From contig MDYQ01000017.1 in NCBI GenBank assembly GCA_003024175.1, positions 141,276-205,275 of the forward strand: DNA of 64,000 nt, read 5' to 3'. Shown here one piece after another: positions 23,720 to 35,900 of this stretch. Source of the DNA: Planoprotostelium fungivorum. Taxonomy: Eukaryota; Evosea; Variosea; Cavosteliida; Cavosteliaceae. Made by a program: the position numbers and the translations under genes. The stretch's first letter is position 1. Each line of letters begins with the position of its first letter. The notes below the pieces were generated by a model. It was not told where the DNA came from and ran no database searches. It saw only the letters and a list, made by a program, of their open reading frames with translations.

Positions 23720-24180
23720 ATTCTTTATTACGAAAGGTCGAAAGAGAAGACCAGAAGAGGAGAGAGATAGAGAGAGAAGGCCAGAGGCTGTACCTGGGAC
23801 GTCTGGCCATGTCCTTCATCCTTGACTCACACTCGCCTACCTTCATCGCGCTGCTCCTCTCCAAAGAGAAGAGACAGACACTCCGGTCAGAGCAGACGTC
23901 CGACGCCTGGCTCTGTGCGGTTCCCCCTGCTCTGTAGAGACGTCGCGCAGAAGCACTGGCGCCTGCACAGAACAGCGAGAGTTGTCGGTGAGTCTGACGG
24001 TATCTGCCTCTGTCTCTCGCTCGCCACAACAGTGACAGATAGCTCCACGGTCTTTCTTCGATCTCGTTGACTCGTGAGAGAGAAGAGAGAAGAGCTGACT
24101 GCTGTCGTTTGATGAGGTAGAGGAGCGAAACCTTCTCTTGTCTCTCAGCAACCTGCATCTGTTCGACTCGATCAGTAATG
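23720..24180. repeat. Left arm of a ~450-bp inverted repeat
   Basis: This arm is the reverse complement of about 25135-25590, with small indels in the middle. It includes the GGACGTCTGGCCATGTCCTT phrase. Homology continues more weakly to about 24420, matching about 24890-25135. Reading frames are open on both strands, but the indels between the arms are not multiples of three, so the arms do not look like two conserved coding copies. Confidence 0.8.
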
Positions 24181-24479
24181 TGAAGATGAGAAGATGATCT
24201 GTGGATGATGTTGACTCGTGAGTGGCGGAGGCAAAGAGAAGCCTTGTGAGAGATGTAGATATGGAAGGCCAAGCAGAGTCTGAAGAAGCCGTCGTCGAAG
24301 AGAGGTCATCTTGGGTGAGGTGCAGTGGGTAGCGTGTCCATACCTCTGTTAGAGGCTGTTCGTGTGTGTATGTAGTAGTAGTAGTGGTTGTTCGTGTGGT
24401 GGCTGGACGAAGAATGAAGCTGAGGTGCTGCTTTTGTAAGGCCACGTAACCGACTGTTCGTTCACCGAATGGCATTCAC

Positions 24480-24860
24480 TGAATCCCATTCTCTTAACGC
24501 GTAACTTTGGACGACTCGATTGACAGATAATTGGATGAAATATCGAGGGTAGGAGGAATGTCTGACAGATCTGAGAACGCAAGTGAGATCTATTCCTCTA
24601 ACATCGACGATTTTTTTGATATCGATGGAGCTTCTTCTCAGCTTTATACCTATGAGACACATAGAAGGACTACTTAAGCTGTTAATGAGCACCAAAAGGC
24701 TCGAGAGGTGACACACAAGGACCGGAAGAGACACTTGGATAGGGGCATCGTGCGCATTTTTTTGTTCTTTGCGACGAAATTGGAGTAAAACACGTCACAT
24801 CGGTCACTGATCGAGAAATTTGAAGGAAATTTGGAAAAAGAGCGGCAGCGTTACGCAAGA
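24480..24860. other. Centre of the inverted repeat, no recognised gene
   Basis: This unique spacer lies between the diverging arms. If the arms are genes, it would be a shared divergent promoter. I see no clear TATA box or other element. Confidence 0.3.
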
Positions 24861-25134
24861 GAGGAATCGGCGGTTGAGATCACTTTTCAGCCAGCCACAC
24901 AACGAACAAGCGGCTTCTACTACATACCTACCTTACTACGACTACTATCACTCACACGAGTGCCCTACCTATTTCCCCTCGGCTTCTCTCTTACTCTCCC
25001 CGACGGCTAAGATGAAGTGATCTCTTCCTCGCATCTTCCACTGGCTACCACAACACCGCTTCTACACCTCTTCCGATATGCTGAGAGGACTTCCCAGGCC
25101 ATAGACCCATCATCTTCACATTACTGATCGAGTC

Positions 25135-25590
25135 GAGCAGATGCAGGAAGACGATGGACGAGAGACAAGAGAAGGTTGCGCTCCTCTACCTCATCAAACG
25201 ACAGCAGTCAGCCTTCTCTCTTCTCTCTCACGAGTCAACGAGATCGAAGAAAGACCGTGGAGCTATCTGTCACTGTTGTGGCGAGCGAGAGACAGAGGCA
25301 GATACCGTCAGACTCACCGACAACTCTCGCTGTTCTGTGCAGACTCCACTACTACCGATGTCTGTGCAGAGCAGGGGGAACCGCACAGAGCCAGGCGTCA
25401 CAGGGACGTCTCCTCTGACCGGAGTGTCTGTCTCTTTCTCTTCGGAGAGGAGCGGCGCGATGAAGGTAGGCGAGTGTGAGTCAAGGATGAAGGACATGGC
25501 CAGACGTCCCAGGTACAGCCTCTGGCCTTCTCTTTCTCTCTCTCTCTATCTCCTCTTATGGCCTTCTCTTTCTCCAGGCTTACAATAAAG
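25135..25590. repeat. Right arm of the ~450-bp inverted repeat
   Basis: Reverse complement of 23720-24180. An AATAAA signal occurs at the outer end (about 25586). The ACACTCGCCTACCTTCATCGC phrase (read on the other strand) also has a near copy at about 26829 in unrelated flanks, so this sequence family has at least three members here. Confidence 0.8.
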
Positions 25591-25896
25591 AACGGATGTA
25601 TCGAACTGTTTCTCTCTATCTCTCTCCTATTCTGTGCTTCTCTTCCAACATCTTCGATCGAATAAACATCTTTGTAAAAGATGACAAGAACAACTTGTGT
25701 CTTTAACTTTTGAAAATGCGGATATTCGATTCAGCTACGTCGTCTTCGTACAAAGTCAAGATACTGTGTGAAACCCCCGTGAAGACAACTTTATCTCCGT
25801 GAAGCCATCACTGATAAGCTGTTGTCTCATTTTTATTTCAATGCGACGAATTAAACGCGTCAGCGTGTCAGACAGAACAACAACAACAACAACAAC

Positions 25897-26522
25897 ATGG
25901 CGAAGGAACTGAGCAAAGAGGAGCTGAAGTCTCTGTGGAACCGCTTCGATTACAATGGTAACGGAAAGCTCTCCCTTGCCGAGATCGATAAGGCCGTCAT
26001 CGAGGTGTATCCCGATCTTGGAAAGGACAAACCAGCTCTCATCCGCGCCTACAAGGCCGCCGATACCAGTGGAGTGAGCCGTCATCTTCTCAGACGTATG
26101 GATTGATATGCAAACAGGATGGTTTCATCGAGAAGGGAGAGTTCGCGAAGCTCATGAAGTTCCTGTTTTACTACGATAAACTCTACAAGGACTTCCAGGT
26201 GTGACTATTCCGTCGGTGGTGAAGACGACTGAAATGAACAGCAATTGGACACCAATGGAGATCGTCGTTTGACTTTGGACGAGTTCGTCAAGGTGACCGA
26301 AGGTTACGTCATCTCATTCTCACATCCAACATAGGGCCATGAGATCGCTGGCATCCAAGGAAAACACACCAAGGAGGAGTACAAGAAGATGTTCGACAGC
26401 ATCGACACCAACCACGGAGGTTACATCCTATTCGAAGAGGTGATGAGCACTCGCATCCCATCATGTTGACCTTCTTGCAGTTTACCATCTACGTCGCCAA
26501 ACAGAAGGCCACACAGCACTGA
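25897..26522 (+). CDS. Calflagin-like EF-hand calcium-binding protein
   Basis: Five exons: 25897-26073, 26118-26198, 26242-26292, 26335-26439 and 26481-26522, all with GTG...AG introns of 41-44 nt, giving about 151 residues. There are four EF-hand loops in order: DYNGNGKLSLAE, DTSGDGFIEKGE, DTNGDRRLTLDE and DTNHGGYILFEE. The first two keep the canonical acidic and Gly positions. The third has Arg in place of the central Gly, and the fourth is degenerate. The AEIDKAVIEVYPDLGKDKPA segment and the DKPALIRAYKAAD linker are typical of the flagellar calcium-binding protein/calflagin family found across protists. The protein lacks an obvious N-terminal MGC acylation signal (it starts MAKE). It most likely acts as a cytosolic calcium sensor or buffer. 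Confidence 0.9.
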
Positions 26523-27248
26523 GCCCAATCGACTTGATAAAATTAATACCTATAGACAATGCATCGCCTACTACATCCTCTCTGAGATGATCACAGAAGG
26601 TGGTTCTGTCGATACAACCCACGAATCGAAACGTTCAATTTCTGCGGCAGTACATTTCCAACGTAGGCAGAACGAGTACAGACGAACAAGAAGGAGACAA
26701 AGTTGAAAACATCTTCGATTTATTCCTCTTGTTTGTGATTGAGATCCAGATCCATCACGATGTGAGCCGTCGAACAGGAAAGAACGCCGAAGCTCTGCCT
26801 GGGCTGGGTACGTCCACAACCTCGATGGACACTCGCCCACCTTCATCGCAGAGACCCTCTAAAGGGTTGGCGCGGCAGAATCATCTACCGCCCCTCCGCT
26901 CCAGCCAGAAGAACTGTGTTCCTCCGTGCGGTCCAGCACCATGCACGAGAGTCACAGCTAAAGCATGTCAACTCTCGCAGCATGGCCTCGGTTGGTGGTC
27001 GATCTGATGGCAGCAGTTCTTCACCTCACATCGCTTCGACATGGACGGCAGGTGTGATCATCCTCGACCGTGATGGAAGAGGAGAGCCGAAGCTACTTGT
27101 GATCTCTGTCGTTGGAGGTGGCTGGGGAAATCATCATCAACGGACGACATCTCTTTTGAAGAGGCGATGGAGTGAAGATGTGATGATGATTCGAAATGAT
27201 TCGATCGACACATTCCACATGAAGATGAAGACAGAGACGATTCAACAT
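26523..27248. other. Region between genes, possibly decayed
   Basis: Open frames exist on both strands but none is supported by splice sites. At 26815-26862 a plus frame reads VHNLDGHSPTFIAETL and stops. The same HSPTFIA phrase occurs in both arms of the 23.7-25.6 kb inverted repeat, so this may be a third, diverged copy of that sequence. Confidence 0.35.
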
Positions 27249-30200
27249 TTACTTCTTCTTCGAGGCAATTCTCGCACTCCTCCTCTCAGTCGGGGTATCG
27301 GATGTCTTACGGGGTGTCCCCTCTTCATCATCGACCTCCTGGCTGGCCAGCTCACTCAGTGCCTTTAGAGGTGTCATAGCTACGTCTCTTCAGTTCATCA
27401 TCGTCCAACGTCCACAGAAGATGAGAAGATGGAATCACCTGAGCGAGTGATGGAGGCAGGTCCAGATAGAAGAGTCTTCTTCGTGCTGGGTGCTTGACGT
27501 GTCACCCTCTTTACGCTGGTGGCTGAGGGAGTCTTCGGAACCACTTTCACGGGAGTGGCCGGTGGAAGCTCCACCTCATCGTCCTGCGTTCCATCATCAG
27601 TCGATCTTTAGAACATGATGTCGGTGATGATGATGATCCCACCGAGATGTTCAGGACTGCCGTTTTGGCGGGAAGAGGTGTCGAAGTCGTCTGTGATGAG
27701 GCGGGTGAGCTGCTCTCCTCGATCTCCTTCATCTCCGTCATTGTCGGCTCTTCTCCCGCCCTCAAGGGTGTCCTGAACGGATCAATCTACATCGTTGTAG
27801 ACGGACGCACCTCGCGGTCAATTTCGAACGAGGTGGAGTGGCGCGAGCGGGGGCAGTTTGAACGGGGGTAAGGTTGACGGGTGTGTTGGAGATATCCATT
27901 GGATCGTTGACGTCCGAGGGGTCTGACAGCAGCTTGTTGTAGTCTTCCGATTCCAACTTTTGGATTTCTGCTTCCTCTTCGGCCTCGAGGTGGTCCGACT
28001 TGGACGCGTCAGCGAGATGAAATAAAATGAAATAAAAGACTCACGTCGAATTCTTCGCCGGGGCTGATTCTCGCCTTCTGTGTCGAGTCAGTTGTGGCTC
28101 GTTGTAGATGGAATGATCGTTACGACATCTCACCTTCATGGCTTCTACTGCCTTGGCCTTATCGGCATCAATGGTGAGTGGTGTACCCTTAGCAGACGTA
28201 AACTCCGTCTGTCTACGTTCACTCGATGTCGACACTGTCTGAATCAGCCATCTACAACCTATCATGACTCACGTGTCGATTTAGGGGTGGCAGGGGGTAA
28301 GTCGATGTATCTCCTCACGATCTCCGTCTGTGACGTCACCACTTCAGAGGTCAGATCTAACAGATCCTCCGTAGATCTATCCGAGATCTTCTCCTTGATG
28401 GGGGCAGGAGTGGAGCTCTTGATGGCGATCAAAGGTTTGGCGGGAACGGGTGTGGATGTCTTGGCCGGGGTCGTTGTAGATGGAGCTGACACGGGGGTAG
28501 ATAAGACGGGGGTGTGAGGGAGCGTTATAGATGAGGGTGTCTCTGCGGATTTGGCTTGAGTGTCCTTCTTTCTACCGATCATGGGTGTGACCGTTGTAGA
28601 TGGAGTATCCTTCTCCTACCATGTCATCAGTCATTGCACGAGATTTCAGTGACATTTCACCGTTGTAGATGGAAACGGTGAGGCGTTCTTCACTGCAGGG
28701 GTCTCTGCTCGTGCGGGGGTGGATCTATTTTTAGATCCGAGGGGAGTGGTCTCCTTGGTAGCCTCAACTTGAGCCTGTCTGATGGGTGTCTGCACGTAAG
28801 GCGATGCAATTTCCATCGGGTCATCCATAAACGACACCTCTTCGATGACGTCATCACCTCGAATTTTCATCGAATTTTCTCACCCGTCAGCGGAGTCGCC
28901 GGCCTGCTGGACTTGACCGCCGTCCTCTTTGGTGTCTCGCTCCCATTCTTACCGGGTGTCTCGTTGTAGTTCTTGGCGGGTGTCTCCTGAACCTTGGCGG
29001 GAGTCTTTGCGATGTCTCTCGCGTTGTTCTCTACTGCCCTTCTGGCGAGTGACATCTGTGTGGCTCTCCTGGGTGTCTCTGGTATGGCTGAGAAGAGAGC
29101 GTCAGCCAGCGAGGGCTCCTCGGTGCTGGTCGGAACTTCCGAGACGGTGGCGGCCTTGGAGGGTGCGGGGGACTCGTGGCTGGTTGTAGATCGACGGGGG
29201 GAGCGTGGGGGAGATAAGGCGAAAGCGCTGCGGACTTCAGTTGGCTTGGGTGTTGGCTCTTGAACGTCGACTACCTTGGCGGGAGTCTGGGAGATCTTGA
29301 TGGGTGTCAGAGCTGTCTGAGATGTCTTGACGGGTGTCTGAGCTGCCTTGGCGGGAGTTTGAGAAGTCTTGGCGGGAGTCTGAGATGTTTTGGCGGGAGT
29401 CTCAAAAGTCTTGGCGGGAGTCCGAGCTGCCTTGACGGGAGTCTCAAAAGTCTTGGCAGGAGTCTGAGATGTTTTGGCGGGAGTTTGAGTGAGGGCCTCT
29501 TCTTCATCCACTTCATCCTCTTCTTCAGAGGATTCACCACGGATGACTACCTTGGGTGCCTTCAATTGAGCAGGTGTACCCGTGCGAGTCAAGCGTGACG
29601 ATCTGACAGGTGTCTCAGAGATGAACTGTACGTTCTTCGTGGTGGTCTTCTCGGTCGACGTTGTTTCGTTCGTCGACACCGTGGTGGTGGTGACTGTCTC
29701 GGCCACGATGAGAGAAGCGTTGGCGAGGGAGTTGTTGACTCTGGACAGTAGCTCTGCGGCTCGGTTGGGTAACTCCTTTGTGATGCTCTGCAGTGCGGGC
29801 GTGCTGAATGCCTCTGGCTCAGGGATGACCTTGGCGGGAGTCTCAACTTCTTTGGCGGAAGTCTCAACTATCTTGGCGGGGGTCTGACCGAATTGGGACG
29901 GCTTCACCAGAGTGACTTCTTCCTCTGTGATCTCAACAACGCCAACGGGTGCCTTGGCGGGTGTCTTTGTGGTCTTGACGGGTGTCTGTGCTGCCTTGGC
30001 GGGTGTCTTTGTGGCCTTGACGGGTGTCTGTGCTGCCTTGGCGGGTGTCTTGGCAACTGACTTGATGGGCGTCACCTCTTCCTCTGAAGATGAATCAAGA
30101 ACGATCGCAGATGCCTTGGCGGGTGTCTTGGCTGGGGTCTTGGCGGGTGTCTTGGGTGCAGGCTTCACGGGTGTGACTTCCTCTTCTTCCTCTGACGAAT

Positions 30201-32780
30201 CCACTTCTGCTGCACCGGATGTCTTGGCTGGGGTCTTGACGGTCTCCACCGCAGGTGTGGGTGCTACCTTGGCTGGTGTCTGAGATATTTTGGCTGGTGT
30301 CTCTATCCTTTTGGCGGGAGTCTGAGGCTGAGCAGCCTTCATGGGTGTCGTCGCCTCCACGGCGATCATCTCCTCTTCTTCCACTGCGTCACTTCCAACC
30401 GAGTGATAGCCTTCGTCCTCTGAGCTATCGGCCGTCACGAATGATTGGTCCATGTCTTCTTCGTCTGATGAAGCGACGAGGTCTGCCATGGTAACCACGG
30501 GAGGGACTGATTTGGCGGCTCGGTCGGGACGAGCCGGACTCTCCGTCGCCTTCGGAGTGTCCTCGGATGTTCCGACCTTCCTGGCGCGGGGGTTGACGGG
30601 TGCGGGGAAATCTGCGAAGGCGCTGCGCGTTGTAGATGGATCGGTTGGCTTGACGGCGGGGGTGGCTGATTTGGGAGCAGAGGATGATATCTCGAGGGAT
30701 GTCTCTGTCGTCACCTTGGTAGCTGCCTTGGCGGGAGTCTCGACTTGTACAACGGCCGGTGTCTTCGCTTGTACCTTTGGTGCTGCCTTCGCGGGGGTAG
30801 AGACAACCGGTGTGGGCTCCTCGACTACCTTGGCTGGTGTCTTGGTGGCTGCCTTCACGGGTGCTTGAGCTGCCTTGGCGGGTGTCTTCGGAGCTGGCTT
30901 GATGGGTGTTACCTCCTCTTCCTCCTCTACGGCGGGTGTCTTCGTAGCCTTGGCGGGTGTCTGTGCTGCCTTGGCGGGTGTCTTGGCAACTGGCTGTACG
31001 GGTGTCACCTCTTCCTCCACAGCAACCTTGGCCGGTGTCTTAGCGGGTGTCTTTGCTGCCTTGACGGGTGCTTGAGTTGCCTTGGCGGGTGTCTTGGGAG
31101 CCGACTTGATGGGTGTCACCTCCTCTTCTTCCTCTTCGGTGATAATCTTGGCAGGTGTCTTCGCAGGCGTCTTGGCTGCCACCTTGGCGGGTGTCTTGGG
31201 AGCTGGCTTGACGGGTGTCACCTCTTCCTCTGATGATGAATCGACCACCTTGGCGGGGGTCTTGGCTGGGGTCTTCGCTGCCTTGACGGGTGCTTGAGTT
31301 GCCTTGGCTGGTTTGATGGGTGTCACCTCTTCTGAGGACGACTCTACCATCTTGACCGGTGTCTTTGTGGCCTTGGCGGGTACCTTGGTAGTGGACTTGA
31401 TCGGTGTGTTCTCCTCTTCCTCTGAAGAGGATTCGACCATGCTCACGTTAGATGCTGGCTTGACTGGTGTCTCCTCTTCCTCTTCTGAAGAAGACTCCAC
31501 GACTTGAACGGACTTCTTGGCCGGTGTAGCCTTCTTGGAGGCTTGGGCATTCGGTTTGACGGGTGCCGCCTTCTCCGTCTTCTTCTTCTTCGCCGCTCTC
31601 GGTGCTTCGTCTGATTCCTCCACACTCTCTTCGGCGCTGTCGCTGTCGCTTCCCTTCATTCTCTTGCTGGCTGGCTGTGGCGTTTCTTCCGTGTCAGAAG
31701 CTTCGCTCTCTTTCCTTCTCTTCGGTGCAGCCATTGCGTAGTCTACGCATCGAGTCAGGCGAGAGATGTCGTGGAAAACTCACTGAGAGGCTCGATGGGT
31801 AGAACGATGTTGACATTTGCGATGGCCACTCTCAGTTGGATGACAGTGCTCTTCCTACGATTCTTCAGTGAAATTTTTAAGAGACGTACGAGATATCACC
31901 CGTCACGTAGAGCCACAAATACTGGGTCGGGGTGTTCGGTGTTGATGTACAGTGACAGTAACTTTTTGTAAAACGTCGCAAAGTTGGATTCCATGTTCTT
32001 CAGCTTATCTGTGGGTAATGGTGTCGTGTAGGCCAATCTCAGGGCGGCGATGACGTCGATCGCAGTTTCCTCAGAGAAAGTGTAGAAGAAGGGAGCTTCT
32101 AACACGCCAAGCATATTCAGCAGCACGGGCAGTATGGACTTGTGGATCTGTGGGTGATATCTCAAGAGATGACACAGACCGATCATTCTACGGAGTGATC
32201 TGACTTCGCATGATGACAGACTCTTCATCTGACTCTCTAACTGCGAGGTGTTAGATGAGATGATGGAAAGATGGCCTACCGTTTTCTGATCTTTCTCGGA
32301 GATGGGGTAATGATCGAGAAGTCTCAACACGTTCTCCTCCGCATTCTTCGGTTTCTCTTTGAGTTGAGAGAGAAACTGGAGATGACCGAGGACCGATGGA
32401 ATGATGGGGAGGTGTTGGTGGACGCTGGTGTAATACACGTAGAACGTGTGTAGATCTGCAGCTTGACCCCTGTGAGATGATTTAGAAGGAATGAGAGTGT
32501 CAACCACTCACTTGGAAAATTGATGGGAAGATGCTTGTTGCATCAGCTTGTGAAATGTCTGGGACTGCGATGTATGAGATACATTCACGTGATCGTGACA
32601 CATGTGTGATAATCTCACCAGTTCAATTGTGTCTTCTGTTGCAGATAATGAATTTGTTAAAACTGATCGTACTGCATCGATAAGTGATTGTGCATCACCA
32701 TACCGCTTCTTGTATTTGAGTAGAGTATGGCCGGAGGGGGATACTTTCTCCGCAACGTTCTTTCGTTTCTGTGAAGTCAT
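27249..32780 (-). CDS. Large Lys/Thr/Pro/Ala-rich nuclear-type protein with TPAK repeats
   Basis: I read one gene here. The start ATG at 32780 gives a globular N-terminal ~270 residues (MTSQKRKNVAEKV, LLRLLDHYPISEKDQ-type helices, MIGLCHLLRYHPQIHKSI, AAFFYTF-type segment, ending DPVFVALRDG). Two short introns then lead in frame through STVIQLRVAIANVNIVLP and IEPLNYA into MAAPKRRKESEASD. The huge next exon (31734 to about 28865) encodes tens of variants of TPAK or TPVK separated by acidic SSSEEE clusters. Later exons continue with VSFMDDPMEIAS, SDPSDVNDPMDIS, MTPLKALSELASQEV and a basic end, RRSARIASKKK, with the stop at 27249-27251. Repeated SP/TP sites and alternating acidic and basic patches suggest a phosphorylated chromatin- or nucleolus-associated protein. 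The N-terminal domain family is not recognised. Confidence 0.75.
27785..27804. repeat. Dispersed palindrome filling a 38-nt intron
   Basis: On the gene strand CCGTCTACAACGATGTAGAT occupies about half of a 38-nt intron (GTGCGTCC to GTTCAG) of the TPAK-repeat gene. The stem is TCTACA/TGTAGA with an ACGA loop. Confidence 0.7.
28096..28111 (-). repeat. Dispersed repeat CCATCTACAACGAGCC (intronic)
   Basis: This is an intronic copy in the TPAK-repeat gene. The same 14-16 nt occurs in coding sequence at 17974-17989, 23354-23368 and 35932-35947. Confidence 0.7.
28248..28259. repeat. Dispersed repeat CCATCTACAACC (intronic, inverted)
   Basis: It lies in a 38-nt intron of the TPAK-repeat gene, in the opposite orientation to the copy at 28096. 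Confidence 0.6.
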
Positions 32781-32987
32781 CAGAAATCATTGATATCAAG
32801 CAATGATCATTGGATCTCTCTGTCTTTGGGCAACACAATTCAATTTGCGATCGAATGTAGACCTACCCGAGTCATGTCTATATATTCCCTTGTCTTTCCT
32901 CCTCTCAAATGATCATCTGCGAGGGAGAGATGTATGATAGCATTGTAGTCCGCCAAATTTGTCGAAAAAACAGAGAAGGGTCATTTA

Positions 32988-35900
32988 TCATTCCTCTTCT
33001 ACCTCCTTCTTATTCGAGGAGAGACTTGATTCCTTCAGAATGGTCACGATATCAGCCGGCTTGATTCTCTGTTTGGGTTGTTCGTTCCAACTGTTGACAG
33101 GGTGAGATCCAGATGCATGCATCATCAGGTATCTCACCATCTCTGCATGACGATCGCATGTGGTTCTTTGTCCATCATTTCGAGTCTACCTCCGTTCAAA
33201 ACATGGTCCTTGATCTGTGCAAGTTCAGACGATGTCTCCCGCTCATGCATCACCTCTCTGTTCTTCAGATGCTCGAAGGGTGTCTGTCCTTCGTTCATGA
33301 TCTCCCTAGAGAACATCAGATCCATTCCATCGACAATTCAATTCGATACACACCATAACAGGACACCAAAGGACCACACATCAGAGGCCAAATTGTACTT
33401 CTGCTCGGTCATCACCTCGGGTGCCTGAAGATGATGAGAAATGACGAGGCGAACACAAGGAGAGACTCGCACTCCAACGAACGATCTCGCGATCTGGATC
33501 GAAGGTGGGAGGTCTTCTGTTTCCACTCCACATGGCTTGACCTGATATCGTTCAGAACTGTTTCATCAGGTGATGAATTTACCGAAATCAGCCAATTTGA
33601 CCGTAGTTTCTGTGATCAGAACGTTTCTCGCCGCGATATCAGTGTGGATGATGTCCGACGATTGTAGATACGACATCGCCTGAGCTACTTGTACGGCTCT
33701 GTGATGTCGTCAGAGATGACGTGATGTCTCGTCTCACATGTCGTATCTCTGTGCGAGGGTCAGCTCTTTCTCGGACGATTTCTGCAATTTTTCGAGGAGA
33801 TTTCCTCCCATGAGGACGAATACGACGCATAATTCTCCGCTCGGCTCGTTGTAGTGCGATAGATATTGGATGACGTGGGGATGATGCAATCCCTTTCAGA
33901 TTCAGTCGATGCTGACGTGATGTGACGTCATACCTTCAGCACGTCCATTTCGTTCTTCAAGTCTTTGACTTGTGCTCCTGTTTTCGATTTCTTCACTGCA
34001 ACGAGAGTGGTTCCAGCTTGTAGACCTCTGTACACGACTGAGAGGTCACCCTCTCCAATCTTCTCCTGCAATAGGACGGAAGACTGGATCGATATCAGAT
34101 GGTGAAATTTCGCTGGAATTCACCTGATCGACGGTGGCCAGGGGCATCTCGTTAGGATCGTACTGGTACCAAGTCAGTTGGAGGCTAAATATAGAATCAT
34201 CACCTGTTGTACGTGCCTCTTCTTACGTAACAAGAAGAAGGTGATGACAGCCAGTATGGCCAACAGACACACAACACCCACCACGACACCTATCCATCCG
34301 CCTCATCACATGAAACGTTGTAGATGACTCACCCGCGATGAGTCCCGTCTTGGATGCACCACTGGGAGAAACAACCGGAGATACAGACGAAACAGTTGGA
34401 CTACCTACGGTGAAATTGGTCAAGTGACCACAGATGCATTGGACGGAGAAGGAAGTGAAGTTTTGGATGCTGGTACAGTTGTCACCGCTCCACTTGCCGG
34501 TGGTGACGTTGTAGAACAGACAAACTACCGACGATAATTTCTCTACCGAAGTGATGTTGGTAGGGATGGTGAGACCGATCTGATCTCCCGCTCCACTGAC
34601 CTACCACGTGTCAAAAGAAAGTTGCGAAATCTCCGTGAAATTTCACCTCGATCGCTGTACCATTAGAGTCCATAATCGTGAGTCCGTATATCGCCGCGGA
34701 CAAATTTGCCGGATACTGCGCGAACGACACTGAAGTATAGTTGTACTGCATGAACACTATCATAGCTGGCGCCGTCTGGTTCCTATCTTCTCTCTCCTTC
34801 TTCAACCGATCGAATAGACCATACGTGATGTAGGCAGAAGATGCTCCTCTCAGTCCATCATCTCCCATGGACACCTCTACGTGATCGGAAGAGTTACGAT
34901 CTGCCCGTCTGATGTCATAAGCGGTGAGACCGAATCCTGAGGCCTGAGGTGGTAGCACGATGGGATTTGTAGCGGAGGAATTGGAGAAGAGTTGGGAGAG
35001 GGTGTCGTAGATGTCCTCGGGGGAGAGGGTGCGGTTCGTTCCGAAATCTTGGAGGTCTTGTTTGGCTCGATCGTCTGAGATGGGCTGTTGTGCCTGTCCA
35101 GTGGGTGTAGGGGGTATTACTGTCTGTCCAGTGAGTGTGGGCATAGCTTCTGTCGAGTTTGTGTGGGATAGTGTGGGTGTCGTTGGTAGATCTACTTCTC
35201 CAGATCTCGATGTAGAAGTGGGTATTGTAGGAATGCCTGTGATTCTGCCTGATTCTGAGGTGAGTGAGTAGGAAACCGATGTGGGTGCGATTGTAGAATT
35301 TGTAGATACGGAGGTGTCTGTGAGAGTTGTAGATGTTGTGACAGAAGAGGTGGAAGATGTGATAAAAGAGGGGGTGGAGGTGATAGTGGAAGAGATGGTG
35401 GGGGTCGTGGAAAGAGGGGTAGTAAGGGCCGTAGTGGAAGAGGTGGTAGAGGTTGTGGAAAGAGGGGTGCTAGAGGCTGTGACAGAGGAGGTGCTAGAGG
35501 TAAGGGTGGAAGAGTCGAGAGTTGTAGAGGCTGAGGTAGATGTGTCCACGGATTGCATTGACGCTGGTGCTGGGATCGCACTATCACTTGCTCTCTTTTG
35601 ACGAGATGTGAGAGTATTCTTTTCGAATATGGAATCCCACCGTCCCTCATCCCTTTGGATCAACGTGATCACTGTACCCTTCAGCTCCCTCTTTAACTAT
35701 CCCCTCACCCGAATGATGAGTTCCCTCAATACTGTGACTGTTCCTGACGAAATTTGCTCTCGCGTAAGAGGCGCTATCGGCATGTATGATATCTACCGAC
35801 ACATCAGAATCAGATGATGACGTCATCATCTCACTCTTTCCTAGATTCTCTTCAAAGAGAGCTCCTTTGATGGTAACGTCTCCATTGCTGATGATAAGGT

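Noticed and set aside
23720-24475. A zinc-binding protein suggested by a CHCCGE motif in the inverted-repeat arm
   Set aside because: The frame carrying CHCC is not conserved between the two arms because of non-triplet indels.
28840-28900. A 26-nt intron (GTGAGAAAATTCG to TTCGAG) in the TPAK-repeat gene
   Set aside because: A 44-nt intron using the next AG (ATCGAAG, then AGGTGTCG) keeps the frame equally well and fits the size of other introns here.
28867-31740. Long plus-strand Gly/Val/Leu-rich open frames opposite the TPAK-repeat exon
   Set aside because: They are antisense shadows of the repeat-rich coding exon; only the minus strand has consistent splicing and composition.
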